Below are positions 25,662 to 34,555 of a stretch of DNA of 44,441 nucleotides, piece by piece. The notes beneath the pieces were generated by a model, which was not told the DNA's origin, ran no database searches, and saw nothing but the letters and a program-made list of their open reading frames with translations. The DNA is from Mariprofundales bacterium (GTDB lineage: Bacteria; Pseudomonadota; Zetaproteobacteria; Mariprofundales; J009). The stretch covers positions 1 to 44,441 of the forward strand of contig JAUZRF010000001.1 of NCBI GenBank assembly GCA_030950645.1, given 5' to 3'. Made by a program: the position numbers and the translations under genes. Position 1 is the stretch's first letter; each line of letters starts with the position of its first letter.

Positions 25662-26864
25662 ATGAATAATCAACCCTCAATTTGTGATGTCCAGAATCCT
25701 ACTGCGCTTGATGCGATGTGTCAGACCCTTGCCGATGCGCCGGCGCTATTTATTGATACGGAGTTTCATCGTGAGACCACCTACTGGCCGCAATTCGCTC
25801 TGATGCAGATCAGCGCCAGAGATGGCGACGGGGTCGTGCACTGCTATCTGATTGATCCGCTGGCACTGGAGGATCTGGCGCCACTGTGGAAACTGCTGAC
25901 CAACCCCGAACAGACCAAGGTGTTTCACGCGGGCAGTCAGGATTTGGAGATCATCTATCGGTTGTGTGGCAAGCTACCTTTGCCGCTGTTTGATACCCAA
26001 GTGGCGGCAGCGTTGTTGGGTCTGGGCCAACAGATCGGTTTTGGTGCGCTGGTGCAGCAATTGACCGGTGTTACCTTGGGCAAGGGCTCCACTTTCAGCG
26101 ATTGGATGCAGCGACCACTGACCAAAACGCAGCGCCAATACGCGGCTGATGATGTGCTGCATCTGATGCCGGTTTACGCCCATCTCCATGAACAGCTTCA
26201 GGCGCGAGGTCGCCTTGACTGGCTGGACGATGAGCAGCGCGTGTTGACGGATCCTGGCAAATATGAGACCGATCTTGCCACCGTCTTTTGGCGTACCAAG
26301 GGGTGCAATCGTCTCAAGCCCAAACAGTTGGCTATTTTGCGCTCCTTAGCCGCATGGCGAGAGCAGGCGGCACAACAGCGCAACATCCCCCGTCGCCGCA
26401 TGATAGGGGATGAACCGATGCTGGAACTGGCGCGTCAAACTGAGTTGGATATGGCGGCGCTGACTTCGATTCGCGGGATCTCGGGCGGGCTGGTCAAACG
26501 CTTCGGCAAGGAGTTGCTCGCGGCGTGGCAGCAGGGCAATGCTACCCCCAAAGAGGAGTGGCCACGCGTGCAGCGATCGCCCAGCCACAGCGCAGGTAGC
26601 GCCATTCGCGCCGAACTGCTCGATAGCTTGGTACAGCTTAAGGCCGATGAGCTGGATATCTCCTCCTCGATTTTGGCCAAGAAATCGGAGCTGGCAGCTC
26701 TCGCCTCGTGGGGGGGGGGTAAATCGGACACGCCACCGGAATTGGCACTGCTCTCGGGCTGGCGTCGTCGCTTGATTGGCGAGGAGTTGTTGCAGATGCT
26801 GGCCGGCAAGCTGCTGCTCAAGATCGATCCGGAGACCAAGCTTCCGGTGATTTTACCCGTTTAG
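25662..26864 (+). CDS. rnd: Ribonuclease D
   Basis: This 3'-5' exoribonuclease of about 400 residues is involved in tRNA 3' maturation. The DEDDy catalytic motifs are intact: FIDTEFHRE (Asp, Glu), VFHAGSQDLEIIYRL (Asp) and YAADDVLHL (Tyr and Asp). An HRDC domain (about 210-290, LKPKQLAILRSLAAWRE) and a second helical C-terminal region follow, as in E. coli Rnd (375 residues). I take ATG 25662 as the start; the frame runs 29 codons further up into the intergenic region shared with divergent glgB. Near the C-terminus the coding sequence contains a run of ten G (26710-26719) encoding WGGG, where slippage would truncate only the tail. Confidence 0.93.
   Translation: MNNQPSICDVQNPTALDAMCQTLADAPALFIDTEFHRETTYWPQFALMQISARDGDGVVHCYLIDPLALEDLAPLWKLLTNPEQTKVFHAGSQDLEIIYRLCGKLPLPLFDTQVAAALLGLGQQIGFGALVQQLTGVTLGKGSTFSDWMQRPLTKTQRQYAADDVLHLMPVYAHLHEQLQARGRLDWLDDEQRVLTDPGKYETDLATVFWRTKGCNRLKPKQLAILRSLAAWREQAAQQRNIPRRRMIGDEPMLELARQTELDMAALTSIRGISGGLVKRFGKELLAAWQQGNATPKEEWPRVQRSPSHSAGSAIRAELLDSLVQLKADELDISSSILAKKSELAALASWGGGKSDTPPELALLSGWRRRLIGEELLQMLAGKLLLKIDPETKLPVILPV
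26710..26719 (+). repeat. G10 homopolymer inside rnd
   Basis: Ten consecutive G are followed by TAAATCGG. In frame they read TGG GGG GGG GGT. Loss or gain of one G would shift the last 48 or so codons of rnd. Confidence 0.85.
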
Positions 26865-26901
26865 CGCGTTTGCTTGATCGTCATTGGAGGGCCGTTGTTT
26901 G

Positions 26902-27975
26902 ATGAGTACGCGTAAAACCATTCTTCTCACCGGCGGAGCCGGTTTTATCGGTTCGGCGGTGGTGCGCTACCTGATTCAACATCGCGACCATCGGGTGGTG
27001 AATGTCGATAAGCTGACCTATGCGGGCAACTTGGAGTCGCTGGAACCGATCAGTGATAGCGCGCGCTACCAGTTCGCGCAGGTCGATATCTGCGATGCCA
27101 CGGCGTTGCAGGAGCTATTTCAGATCCATCAACCGGATATTGTCATGCATTTGGCGGCAGAGTCGCATGTGGATCGTTCCATTGATGGCCCGGCGGATTT
27201 TGTGCAGACCAATATCGTTGGCACCTACACCCTGCTTGAAGCCGCGCGGGCGTATTGGAATCAGCTTGCCGCACCCCAACAGCAGCAGTTTCGCTTCCAC
27301 CACATCTCCACCGATGAGGTATTTGGCGATCTTACCGATACCAAGGCGCTGTTTCATGAGCAGACCCCCTATGCACCCAGCTCCCCCTACTCGGCGAGCA
27401 AGGCGAGCTCTGATCATCTGGTGCGTGCTTGGCAGCGCACCTATGGTCTGCCCACGCTGGTGACCAACTGCTCCAACAATTATGGCCCCTACCACTTCCC
27501 TGAAAAGCTGATCCCATTGGTGATCTTGAATGCGTTGGAGGGCAAGCCATTGCCTGTTTATGGCGATGGCAGTCAGGTGCGTGATTGGCTGTTTGTGGAA
27601 GACCACGCCCGTGCGTTGGTGCTGGTGGCGATGGAGGGGAAGGTCGGTGAGACCTACAATATTGGCGGCCACAACGAGAAGAGCAACTTGGAGGTGGTGC
27701 AGACCATTTGCGGCCTCCTTGATGAACTGGCACCGAGCCATCCTGCGGGTATACGGAGGTATGCAGAGCTGATCACCTTCGTGAAGGATCGCCCCGGCCA
27801 TGACCTGCGTTATGCGATTGATGCCAGCAAAATCCAGCGGGAGTTGGGCTGGATGCCGCAAGAGAGTTTCTCTAGCGGAATCAGGAAAACAGTGGCGTGG
27901 TATCTAGCCAACAAGGCGTGGTGTACACATATTCAGGATGGTTCCTACCAGCGGGAGCGGCTGGGCGTGGGCTGA
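26902..27975 (+). CDS. rfbB: dTDP-glucose 4,6-dehydratase
   Basis: This extended short-chain dehydrogenase of 357 residues should convert dTDP-glucose to dTDP-4-keto-6-deoxyglucose in nucleotide sugar synthesis. NAD binding is by TGGAGFIGS. The active site contains [11 protein letters not shown] (Thr, Asp, Glu) and [11 protein letters not shown] (Tyr-x3-Lys). [17 protein letters not shown] is typical of the family. The ATG at 26902 has GGAGG (26886-26890) 11 bases upstream; the frame begins six codons earlier. It stands alone, without rfbA, rfbC or rfbD, so the end product cannot be inferred. It ends 9 bases before the convergent aspC stop. Confidence 0.95.
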   Translation: MSTRKTILLTGGAGFIGSAVVRYLIQHRDHRVVNVDKLTYAGNLESLEPISDSARYQFAQVDICDATALQELFQIHQPDIVMHLAAESHVDRSIDGPADFVQTNIVGTYTLLEAARAYWNQLAAPQQQQFRFHHISTDEVFGDLTDTKALFHEQTPYAPSSPYSASKASSDHLVRAWQRTYGLPTLVTNCSNNYGPYHFPEKLIPLVILNALEGKPLPVYGDGSQVRDWLFVEDHARALVLVAMEGKVGETYNIGGHNEKSNLEVVQTICGLLDELAPSHPAGIRRYAELITFVKDRPGHDLRYAIDASKIQRELGWMPQESFSSGIRKTVAWYLANKAWCTHIQDGSYQRERLGVG

Positions 27976-27984
27976 AGTTCGCCG

Positions 27985-29187
27985 CTATTTTAGCGTGTTG
28001 ACTGCCGCAACGATGCGGCGCACCGCCTCTTCCAGCTTCTCCTGGGCAATCGCATAGGAGAAGCGCACATGCCCTGGAGCACCAAAGGCCGTTCCCGGCA
28101 CCAATGCCACTCCAGCGGCATCCAATAGCCAGCTGCATAGCTCCACATCATCGTTGATTTTCTTCCCTTGGGGGGTAACGCGATTGAGCCAGCCACCGAT
28201 GGCGGGAAACAGATAAAAGGCGCCATCTGGCAGGGTGCAGCTGGCTCCGTCGATGCCATTCAGCGCGTCAACCAGCCAGCGGCGGCGTGCGGAGTAGGTG
28301 GCGACCATCTCATGCAGCGCATCCTGTGGTCCGGTGAGGGCTGCTAGTGCTGCTTTTTGGGCGATGGCGTTGGGGTTGGAGGTGCTTTGCCCCTGAATCT
28401 TGGCCATCGCCTTGATCAGATGGCGCGGTCCGGCGCAAAAGCCGATGCGCCAGCCCGTCATGCACCACGCTTTGGAGACACCGTTGCAGGTGATGGTGCG
28501 CTCCTTGAGGTCAGGGTTGATCTCAGCGAAGGTGGCGAATGGCGTGTTATCGAACACTATTTTTTCATACATATCATCGCTTACCACCGCCAATTGCGGG
28601 TAACGGCGCACCACTTCACCTAAGCGCGCCAACGCATCGGCTGAATATGCCATACCGGTGGGGTTGGAGGGCGAGTTGAGCACCAGTAGCCGGGTGCGAT
28701 CCGTGATTGCCGCCTCCAGTTGTGTGGCGGTCAGTTTGAAATTACTGGCAGCTTCCGTGGTGACGATAATCGGCTTGCCCTCGGCTAAGAGCACCATGTC
28801 GGGGTAGGATACCCAGTAGGGGGCGGGGATGATCACCTCGTCATCGCGGTTGATCATCGCTTGCAGCAGGTTGTAGAGGCACTGCTTGCCGCCGGTGGAG
28901 ACCAAAATATCGGCGGCTTCATACTCCAGGCCGTTGTCGCGGCGGAATTTCTCGGCCACCGCCTGACGAAGCTCAGGGATGCCCGCCACGGCGGTATATT
29001 TGGTGAAGCCACTGTTGATGGCATCGATTCCGGCTTGGCATGCGGCATGGGGAGTGGGAAAATCGGGCTCGCCAACGGAGAGCGAGATGATATCCCTTCC
29101 CGCTGCACGCAGCTCTGCCGCTTTGGCGGTGATCGCCAGCGTGGCGGATGGCTGCACCTTTTCGATGCGATTGGCGAGTTGAATCAT
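27985..29187 (-). CDS. Aspartate aminotransferase-type class I/II aminotransferase
   Basis: This 400-residue PLP enzyme of fold type I, closest to the Ib aspartate aminotransferase group (AspB/AatA), transfers amino groups between aspartate and 2-oxoglutarate. Supporting boxes are SLSVGEPDFPTP, KYTAVAGIPELR, NSPSNPTGMAY, SDDMYEKIVFD and NGVSKAWCMTGWRIG with the PLP Lys, and VRFSYA with the substrate-binding Arg near the C-terminus. Length matches the family. It lies 42 bases downstream of motB in the same direction, probably by read-through and not because of shared function. Prephenate aminotransferase activity is an alternative that cannot be excluded. Confidence 0.9.
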   Translation of the reverse strand: MIQLANRIEKVQPSATLAITAKAAELRAAGRDIISLSVGEPDFPTPHAACQAGIDAINSGFTKYTAVAGIPELRQAVAEKFRRDNGLEYEAADILVSTGGKQCLYNLLQAMINRDDEVIIPAPYWVSYPDMVLLAEGKPIIVTTEAASNFKLTATQLEAAITDRTRLLVLNSPSNPTGMAYSADALARLGEVVRRYPQLAVVSDDMYEKIVFDNTPFATFAEINPDLKERTITCNGVSKAWCMTGWRIGFCAGPRHLIKAMAKIQGQSTSNPNAIAQKAALAALTGPQDALHEMVATYSARRRWLVDALNGIDGASCTLPDGAFYLFPAIGGWLNRVTPQGKKINDDVELCSWLLDAAGVALVPGTAFGAPGHVRFSYAIAQEKLEEAVRRIVAAVNTLK

Positions 29188-29229
29188 GGTGGCTCCTAGG
29201 GTGAGTGGTGGCGTATGCCCGACGGTGGG

Positions 29230-30021
29230 TTAATGCAAAACGGCGGTGCCGGATTGCCGTAGTGTGCGTTTGCGTTGGTGGATGAACTCTTGTCCTATCT
29301 CAAGCACGAACTCTACCCGGCGGTTTTTTGCGCGACCCTCCGGTGAGTCATTGGAGGCGCGGGGGCGGGTATCCCCATAGGCGCTGGCGTGGAGACGCGC
29401 TGCGGGAACACCCAGTGCAATCAGCTCCTCGACGACCGAGACGGCACGCGCAGCAGAAAGTCCCCAGTTGGAGTGGTATTGCGCGGTATTGATGGGCAAA
29501 TTGTCGCTATGTCCTTCGACATTGATGCGGCCGATGGATTCGGAAAAGATGCTGGCCAATTTGTTGAGCGCAGCCTTGCCTTTCGCAGTCAGTGTGGCGC
29601 CGCCACCGGGAAATAGCAGTCCTGCCTTCATTTGTAGCCGTACCTGACCGGGATCAACATGGACATCGACCATGCCGCCCAGTGAGTTGCTACCGATGAT
29701 CTTTTGCATGCTCTGGTTCATGCCAGATTTTTGTCCTTGCCGTTTGACTGTAGCATCCATGCTCACTGGTTTTCCTGGGGTGGATTGGGACTCGATATTT
29801 TTCTCTTTCCCCTGCATGTTGACGCCGTTTTTCGCGTGGCTTAATGCTCCCATGATGATAAAAAAAGCGAGGAGCAGGCTCATCAGATCAAGATAGGCCA
29901 CCATCCAACTTTCGGTGTCTGCGGATGCACTACTAGCATCGGCACCGCCACCCGTATTTTGGCTGCGGTGCGTCATGCTTCGCAGCACGCGTTGTTGCTG
30001 CTGGCGGTTGGATTCGCTCAT
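29230..30021 (-). CDS. motB: Flagellar motor stator protein MotB
   Basis: This 263-residue stator B subunit anchors the ion channel to peptidoglycan. It has a cytoplasmic N-terminus, then a single membrane helix WMVAYLDLMSLLLAFFIIM with the ion-binding Asp at about residue 45, a periplasmic linker, and an OmpA-like peptidoglycan-binding domain (INVEGHSDNLPI, LSAARAVSVVEELIALG, ASAYGDTRP, NRRVEFVLEI). The ATG follows the motA TAA directly (TAAATG). The family name could be PomB or LafU instead; the sequence does not tell whether H+ or Na+ is used. No other flagellar gene is in the window. Confidence 0.9.
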   Translation of the reverse strand: MSESNRQQQQRVLRSMTHRSQNTGGGADASSASADTESWMVAYLDLMSLLLAFFIIMGALSHAKNGVNMQGKEKNIESQSTPGKPVSMDATVKRQGQKSGMNQSMQKIIGSNSLGGMVDVHVDPGQVRLQMKAGLLFPGGGATLTAKGKAALNKLASIFSESIGRINVEGHSDNLPINTAQYHSNWGLSAARAVSVVEELIALGVPAARLHASAYGDTRPRASNDSPEGRAKNRRVEFVLEIGQEFIHQRKRTLRQSGTAVLH

Positions 30022-30852
30022 TTAATCGCCGTCTTTGCTCATATTGACGGGCATGCGTTTGATCATATCATCCTCTTCGCGTCCGCCGCGCAACTCGTCC
30101 TCATGCTGGGCGACAAAGGATTTCAAGGTTTCACGGATGAATGCCGGGCTACGGTTGTCGGCCAAGAGAAGGGTTCCCTCCATGATCATGTGCATCACCA
30201 TAACCCGCCCTTCGGTGCGGCGTTCGAGCTTGATTCCAATTGGCTTGAAAATGAGGTTGGAGAGGATGAGGCCGTAGAGGGTGGTCATCAGTGCCACGGC
30301 CATGTTGTGGCCGGTGCTCATCAGGTCAGGGCCATTGACATCATACAGCATATTAACCATGCCAACCAAGGTGCCGAACATGCCAAAGGCGGGGGCATAG
30401 GTGGCCATGGTGTGAAAAATGCGTGCCTCGGCCTGCTCCCGTTCACGGAGACGGCGTACGCGCCAGTTGAGCATGCTCATGATCTCCTCTTGCGGCGTGC
30501 CGTCGGCAACAAGTTGGATTGCGGTACGCAAGAATGGGTTGTCGATGCGGTCGAGTTGGTCTTCGATGCGGGCAAAATCGCCACGCATGCGCAGACGGGC
30601 GGCATTGGCGATCTCGCTAACATCTTCACGAATGGAATACTCCTCCTGACGAAAGATCAGGCCGATAATGTTGGTGACGCGCTGTAACTCCTGCATCGGG
30701 AAGCTGACCAGCGTTGCCGCCATGGTACCGCCGACCACCACTAGCAGCCCCGGCCCATTCACATAGACCCCCGGCTGCACCGCTGAGAGAAAAATTGATG
30801 CAACGATCAGCCCAATACCGATGAGGATGCCAATGATAGTAGATATATTCAT
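30022..30852 (-). CDS. motA: Flagellar motor stator protein MotA
   Basis: This 276-residue stator A subunit of the MotA/PomA family forms the ion channel with MotB and turns ion flow into torque on the rotor. Four membrane segments can be seen at about residues 2-24, 34-54, 150-172 and 183-205, with the conserved Pro in ATYAPAFGMFGTLVGMV and a large cytoplasmic loop between helices 2 and 3 that carries many charged residues. The start has AAGGA 7 bases upstream. A long-form family A repeat (30883-31035) lies 30 bases upstream, between it and the cyclase gene, so the promoter must lie within or near the repeat unless the operon is read from further up. Confidence 0.93.
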   Translation of the reverse strand: MNISTIIGILIGIGLIVASIFLSAVQPGVYVNGPGLLVVVGGTMAATLVSFPMQELQRVTNIIGLIFRQEEYSIREDVSEIANAARLRMRGDFARIEDQLDRIDNPFLRTAIQLVADGTPQEEIMSMLNWRVRRLREREQAEARIFHTMATYAPAFGMFGTLVGMVNMLYDVNGPDLMSTGHNMAVALMTTLYGLILSNLIFKPIGIKLERRTEGRVMVMHMIMEGTLLLADNRSPAFIRETLKSFVAQHEDELRGGREEDDMIKRMPVNMSKDGD

Positions 30853-30882
30853 GATGATTCCTTTTTTAACAACCTGATCATT

Positions 30883-31035
30883 GTAACTACTCAGCTCACT
30901 CCCGGTTTTCCCGATAGCGGCGTTGAAAAATGCTCATTTACAGTAGTAAACGCCGCTTTTTCGCCTTACTATCAGGAAAACCGGAAGCAATCTGAGCAGT
31001 TACAGCCATTTTCTGGTGGGGTGCTGAGTAGTTAC
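30883..31035 (-). repeat. Family A element, long form
   Basis: This 153-bp copy starts GTAACTACTCAGCTCACTCC at 30883, with inner end GAGCAGTTAC at 31003 and outer end CTGAGTAGTTAC at 31035. The spacer is of type A (AGCCATTTTCTGG). No target duplication is visible. It begins 15 bases after the cyclase stop and ends 30 bases before motA. Confidence 0.9.
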
Positions 31036-31049
31036 ATTAAAATAATAGG

Positions 31050-32504
31050 TTAGCTAAATTCTGGTTGCAGGCGTACTTGGTCAAAGGCCTGTTCCACCAC
31101 TTCATCGATGCGCATCCTAAGATTGGGCTCGCGTACCACCATGCGCACGCAGAGTTGTGGCGTTGCGCTTTCTTTCATTTTGAGTTGTCCCAAATCGCGC
31201 AGCTCAAAATTATGTTTACCGTGGGAAAATGTGGAGTCCAGCGCCACCAACTGGTTAGGTTTTCCGAGATGCGACAGGCGCATCGCCACCTTGACAACAT
31301 CGCCGATCAGGGTGAATCCTTGGTGCTTTCCTGCGCCAATATTGCCAATAATGACCTCGCCACGATGCATCCCCATGCGAAAGGCTACCCGCTCGCCATT
31401 GGGGCGACAAATGTTGAGTTTTTGGCAGATTTGTGCCATCGCCAACGCTGCCAACGCTGCCTGTTCGCTATGGTTACGAAGTGGGAATGGGTGGTTAAAA
31501 ACCGCCATTACCGAATCGCCGATATCGCCATGAACATGACCATCAAATGCATTGACCACAAAATGGAACAGGTCAAAGTATTGGTTGAGCACGGCCGTGA
31601 CCTGATCGGGATGCGCTTGGCTGGCGAAACCACTGAAATCCACCATGCTGACATTGAGCATGCTGACCTCGCATTTTTGCGCAATCACCCCCTCAATGCT
31701 GTCTTCAAACTGGCTGGCGACCAGCTCGGGTCGGTTGTAGCGTCCGAAGAGATCGCGTACCTCTTCGTGGTGGCCAAGATCGGTCAACATGCGGTTGAAT
31801 CGGCTCGCGAGATCGCCAATCTCATCGTTGCTGGAGACGGGAAGTGAAAAGCGGAACTCCCCTTTGGCTACTCGGGCGGTGGCGCTAGCGATGGCGGCGA
31901 TGGGTCGCGTCATTCGACGCGTGATCCAGGCGGTGCTGAGCAGCGCCAGTAGTAGGGCGGCACCGGCGGCCATGAGTAGGTGGTTGCGCAGTTGTTGCAG
32001 TTGTTGCCGCCAGTTTTGGCTAATCAGACGGATGCTCACCGTGCCTAAGGGCTGATCGGAATAGGTCACCGCGCTGGAAAACCAGAGCCCAGATGTGGCC
32101 ACGGGCATCATGGTGGCGTCCTTACGCACCAGCTTTTTCACCGCTGGTGGGATGATGCCTTCGCCGTAACTCTCAACGAATCCGGTGCGCCAAGAGAGGT
32201 AGATTTGCGCCACCATCGGGGCCCGTTGTATCAACTGGCTGAGCACGCGGCGGGTCTCATTTTGATCCTGACTCGCCATCGGTAGTTGTACTGCATCCTC
32301 GATCATGCCGATCAATAACTGAGTCTGATCGCGTTCGTTGGCGCTCCACGCTTGTTGTTCGGTTTGCAGCGTGAGGGCGGTCAGTCCAGCCGTGAGCATC
32401 ATTATGAGCGCGCTAATAAACAGACCCCAGCGCCAGCGTAGTGGCATGCGCGCCAATCGTTTGGCCGATTGGGTCTGGTCGCTGGCATCCCATTTGATTT
32501 CCAT
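31050..32504 (-). CDS. Membrane class III adenylate/guanylate cyclase-like protein with HAMP domain
   Basis: This 484-residue protein has an N-terminal membrane helix (about 25-45), a periplasmic sensor region to about residue 170, a second helix (about 173-193), a HAMP linker (RRMTRPIAAIASATARVAKG) and a class III cyclase domain (270-440). Metal-binding Asp residues are kept in MVDFSGF and HGDIGDSVMAVF. Two key positions differ: the base-selecting Lys (usually DKFIGD) is Gly, and the transition-state Asn (usually GDTVNLAAR) is Lys in GDVVKVAMR; the following Arg is kept. It may be a cyclase with changed specificity or a degenerate signalling domain. It follows mazG by 10 bases. Confidence 0.82.
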   Translation of the reverse strand: MEIKWDASDQTQSAKRLARMPLRWRWGLFISALIMMLTAGLTALTLQTEQQAWSANERDQTQLLIGMIEDAVQLPMASQDQNETRRVLSQLIQRAPMVAQIYLSWRTGFVESYGEGIIPPAVKKLVRKDATMMPVATSGLWFSSAVTYSDQPLGTVSIRLISQNWRQQLQQLRNHLLMAAGAALLLALLSTAWITRRMTRPIAAIASATARVAKGEFRFSLPVSSNDEIGDLASRFNRMLTDLGHHEEVRDLFGRYNRPELVASQFEDSIEGVIAQKCEVSMLNVSMVDFSGFASQAHPDQVTAVLNQYFDLFHFVVNAFDGHVHGDIGDSVMAVFNHPFPLRNHSEQAALAALAMAQICQKLNICRPNGERVAFRMGMHRGEVIIGNIGAGKHQGFTLIGDVVKVAMRLSHLGKPNQLVALDSTFSHGKHNFELRDLGQLKMKESATPQLCVRMVVREPNLRMRIDEVVEQAFDQVRLQPEFS

Positions 32505-32514
32505 GGTGCCAAGC

Positions 32515-33336
32515 CTAACCGTGAATGTTGTCTTGGGCTAAGCGCGCTTTCACTTGTTGGTAGATGGATTCAAGCTGTTGCAGGTTCATGGTATCGAGGG
32601 ATTGACTCTCGCTGGCGGCTGCGGCCTCCATGGCGCGGAAGCGCTGGGCGAATTTACGATTGCTGCTCATCAGTGCGGTTTCGGCATCAATACCCAGCTT
32701 GCGCCCTAGATTGACTAGGGTGAACAGTAGATCGCCAAACTCCAACGCTGCATGCTGCGAATTGTGTTCAGCCAGTGCCTCCTGCAGCTCGGCGACCTCC
32801 TCGCTCACCTTCTCCAACACCCCTTGCGCATCCGGCCAGTCAAAGCCGACCCTGGCGGCGCGGGTCTGCATTTTGTGTGCTACCGCGAGCGCAGGCAGGG
32901 GGGGGATGCCATCCATCAGGCTCTCTCTACCGTTGGATTCTTTGGCTTTTAGCTGCTCCCACTGCTCCATGATATCGTCTGGCTGAGCATCGGCGAAGAC
33001 ATGGGGGTGGCGGTAGATCATCTTGTTAATCAGTTCATTGATGACGCCATGTAGATTGAATTCCCCTGCCTCATCGGCGAATTTGGCGTAAAACACCACC
33101 TGCAATAGCAGATCACCCAGTTCGCCACGCAGGCTCTGCCAATCCCCATTCGTAGCCGCGCCCTCCGCAGCTTCAATCACCTCATGCGCCTCCTCCAGAG
33201 TGAACGGGCGCAGCGAAAGCAGCGTCTGCTCACGATCCCATGGGCATTCGACGCGCAGAATATCCATCATTGCCAGCAGCCGAGTCAGGCTCTCCTCGTG
33301 CCGAAAAATGCGCTCAGGCATCGGGAGGCTCTGCAT
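32515..33336 (-). CDS. mazG: Nucleoside triphosphate pyrophosphohydrolase MazG
   Basis: This 273-residue protein hydrolyses NTPs and dNTPs to monophosphates, house-cleaning the nucleotide pool. The N-terminal MazG domain has CPWDREQTLLSLRPFTLEEAHEVIEA split across its helices, followed by the metal-binding region LRGELGDLLLQVVFYAKFA. A second MazG-like repeat follows (about 170-235, GFDWPDAQGVLEKVSEEVAELQEA, LEFGDLLFTLVNLGRKLG). The length matches E. coli MazG (263). No convincing ribosome binding site decides between the ATG used here and another five codons later. It is flanked in the same direction by the HNH gene and the cyclase gene. Confidence 0.95.
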   Translation of the reverse strand: MQSLPMPERIFRHEESLTRLLAMMDILRVECPWDREQTLLSLRPFTLEEAHEVIEAAEGAATNGDWQSLRGELGDLLLQVVFYAKFADEAGEFNLHGVINELINKMIYRHPHVFADAQPDDIMEQWEQLKAKESNGRESLMDGIPPLPALAVAHKMQTRAARVGFDWPDAQGVLEKVSEEVAELQEALAEHNSQHAALEFGDLLFTLVNLGRKLGIDAETALMSSNRKFAQRFRAMEAAAASESQSLDTMNLQQLESIYQQVKARLAQDNIHG

Positions 33337-33351
33337 GGAGGTGGTTTTTAG

Positions 33352-33663
33352 TCATGGCTTTTTCAGCAAGGCGTCGAGTCCCGCGAATGCTTTGAAGGTG
33401 GAACTTTTTTGTTCCTCCTGGCGCACCGGCCCATGCGCGTCGGCCTCTAGAAAACGCTGATGCTCATTGTCGTGGCAATAGATGCACAACAGCTCCCAAT
33501 TGCTGCCGTCCGGTGGGTTGTAGCTGTGATCATGGTTTTTGTGATGCACAGTCAGTTCGCGCAACTGTTTCCCCATGAAATCGCGTCCGCAGCGGCCGCA
33601 CACCCACGGAAACAGCTTAAGCGCTCGTTCACGGTAATGATTACTATCCTGACTTGAAACCAT
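33352..33663 (-). CDS. yajD: HNH endonuclease family protein (YajD-like)
   Basis: This small HNH-fold protein of about 103 residues is similar to E. coli YajD. It has CGRCGRDF, TVHHKNHDHSYNPPDG with the HH pair, NWELLCIYCHDNEH with the Asn, the second CxxC and the last His, so the zinc-binding and metal-binding residues of an HNH nuclease appear complete. Its substrate is unknown; members occur widely as single chromosomal genes. The ATG at 33663 has GAGGAG (33670-33675) just upstream; a start 12 codons earlier lacks such a site. It lies 15 bases before mazG. Confidence 0.85.
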   Translation of the reverse strand: MVSSQDSNHYRERALKLFPWVCGRCGRDFMGKQLRELTVHHKNHDHSYNPPDGSNWELLCIYCHDNEHQRFLEADAHGPVRQEEQKSSTFKAFAGLDALLKKP

Positions 33664-33726
33664 CTGTTTCTCCTCGCCAATATGCGGCTGCCGCACCATT
33701 TATTGCTCTTCATGGATAGCTACAAT

Positions 33727-33811
33727 GTAACTACGCAGCACCCCTTGAAAATATCCCGTAACGGCTCAGGTTGCTTCCGGTTTTTCAACGCCGCTATCGT
33801 GGAAAATCAGG
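33727..33811 (+). repeat. Family A element, long form with internal deletion, overlapping the efp stop
   Basis: It starts GTAACTACGCAGCACCCC, has type B spacer TTGAAAATATCCC, inner repeat GTAACGGCTCAGGTTGC at 33757, then jumps to TTTTTCAACGCCGCTATCG and fades out at about 33811. The efp stop codon (33807-33809) lies inside the degraded right arm. Confidence 0.75.
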
Positions 33812-34367
33812 CGCGTTCGATGTACTCCCCTGACTCGGTATTGATTCGAACCTTGGTTCCCGCCTCTAAATAGGGCGGAACCATAATGGATGCCCCGGTC
33901 TCGAGTTTGCCTGGCTTATAGGATCCGGTAGCGGTTTGTCCTTTGATTGAGGCATCGCACTCCGTCACGGTCAGGGTCACACTTTGTGGTAGTTGTACAT
34001 TGAGCGGTCGCTCATCGTGGAACTCTACCATCACCTCCATCTCCGGTAGCAGGTAGGCTAGGGCATTCTCCAACATATCGGCGCGCAAGGTGATTTGGTC
34101 GTAGTTCTCCATATCCATGAAGTGGTAGTCATCACCATCTTGATAGAGGTACTGCATGGTGCGCTGGTTGAGCACTACCCGCTCTACCCGCTCGGTGGAG
34201 TTGAAGCGTTTGTTGCTTTTGTTGCCGGTCTCGATGTTCCTGATCTCGACCTGCATACAGGCTACGCCCTTGCCCGGGGTGACATGTTGGGTTTTCATCA
34301 CTCGCCATAGGTGATTGTCGATCTCTAAGATCATTCCCTGACGAATGCTTGGCGCGTTGAGTTGCAT
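33807..34367 (-). CDS. efp: Translation elongation factor P
   Basis: EF-P (186 residues) relieves ribosome stalling at polyproline stretches. It has three OB-like domains. The loop that reaches the peptidyl-transferase centre reads VTPGKGVACMQVEIRN, with Lys33 at the position modified in Lys-type EF-Ps. YLYQDGDDYHFMDMENYDQI and the C-terminal domain TATGSYKPGKLETGASIMVP are typical. The ATG at 34367 has GGAG (34376-34379) at 8 bases. No epmA/epmB-type modification gene is adjacent. The gene is bracketed by family A repeats: two copies upstream in the divergent region and a degraded copy that supplies its stop. Confidence 0.97.
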   Translation of the reverse strand: MQLNAPSIRQGMILEIDNHLWRVMKTQHVTPGKGVACMQVEIRNIETGNKSNKRFNSTERVERVVLNQRTMQYLYQDGDDYHFMDMENYDQITLRADMLENALAYLLPEMEVMVEFHDERPLNVQLPQSVTLTVTECDASIKGQTATGSYKPGKLETGASIMVPPYLEAGTKVRINTESGEYIERA

Positions 34368-34394
34368 TGGGTAGTCTCCATCTAAATAAAACAT

Positions 34395-34547
34395 ATAACG
34401 ACTCAGCTCACTTCCGATTTTCCTGATAGCGGCGTTGAAAAATGCTCATTTACAGTAGTAAACTCCGCTTTTTCGCCTTGCTATCAGAAAAGTCAGAAGC
34501 AATCTGAGCAGTTACAACTATTTTTGGGTAGGGTGCTGAGTAGTTAC
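34395..34547 (-). repeat. Family A element, long form (first of a tandem pair)
   Basis: This copy starts ATAACGACTCAGCTCACTTC, with inner end GAGCAGTTAC at 34515, type A spacer (AACTATTTTTGGGTAGGG) and outer end CTGAGTAGTTAC at 34547. Flanks TAAAACAT (34387-34394) and CAAAAAAT (34548-34555) agree at 6 of 8 positions. It is next to the efp start. Confidence 0.85.
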
Positions 34548-34555
34548 CAAAAAAT

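Noticed and set aside
27115-27861. 248-codon minus-strand frame antisense to rfbB
   Set aside because: The plus-strand frame has all dehydratase motifs; the antisense frame has none.
29959-30687. 242-codon plus-strand frame antisense to motA
   Set aside because: motA is clearly coding on the other strand; the frame's His/Gly-rich content is typical of antisense shadows.
31065-31847. 260-codon plus-strand frame antisense to the cyclase gene
   Set aside because: It is a shadow of the cyclase coding region; no recognisable domain or ribosome binding site.
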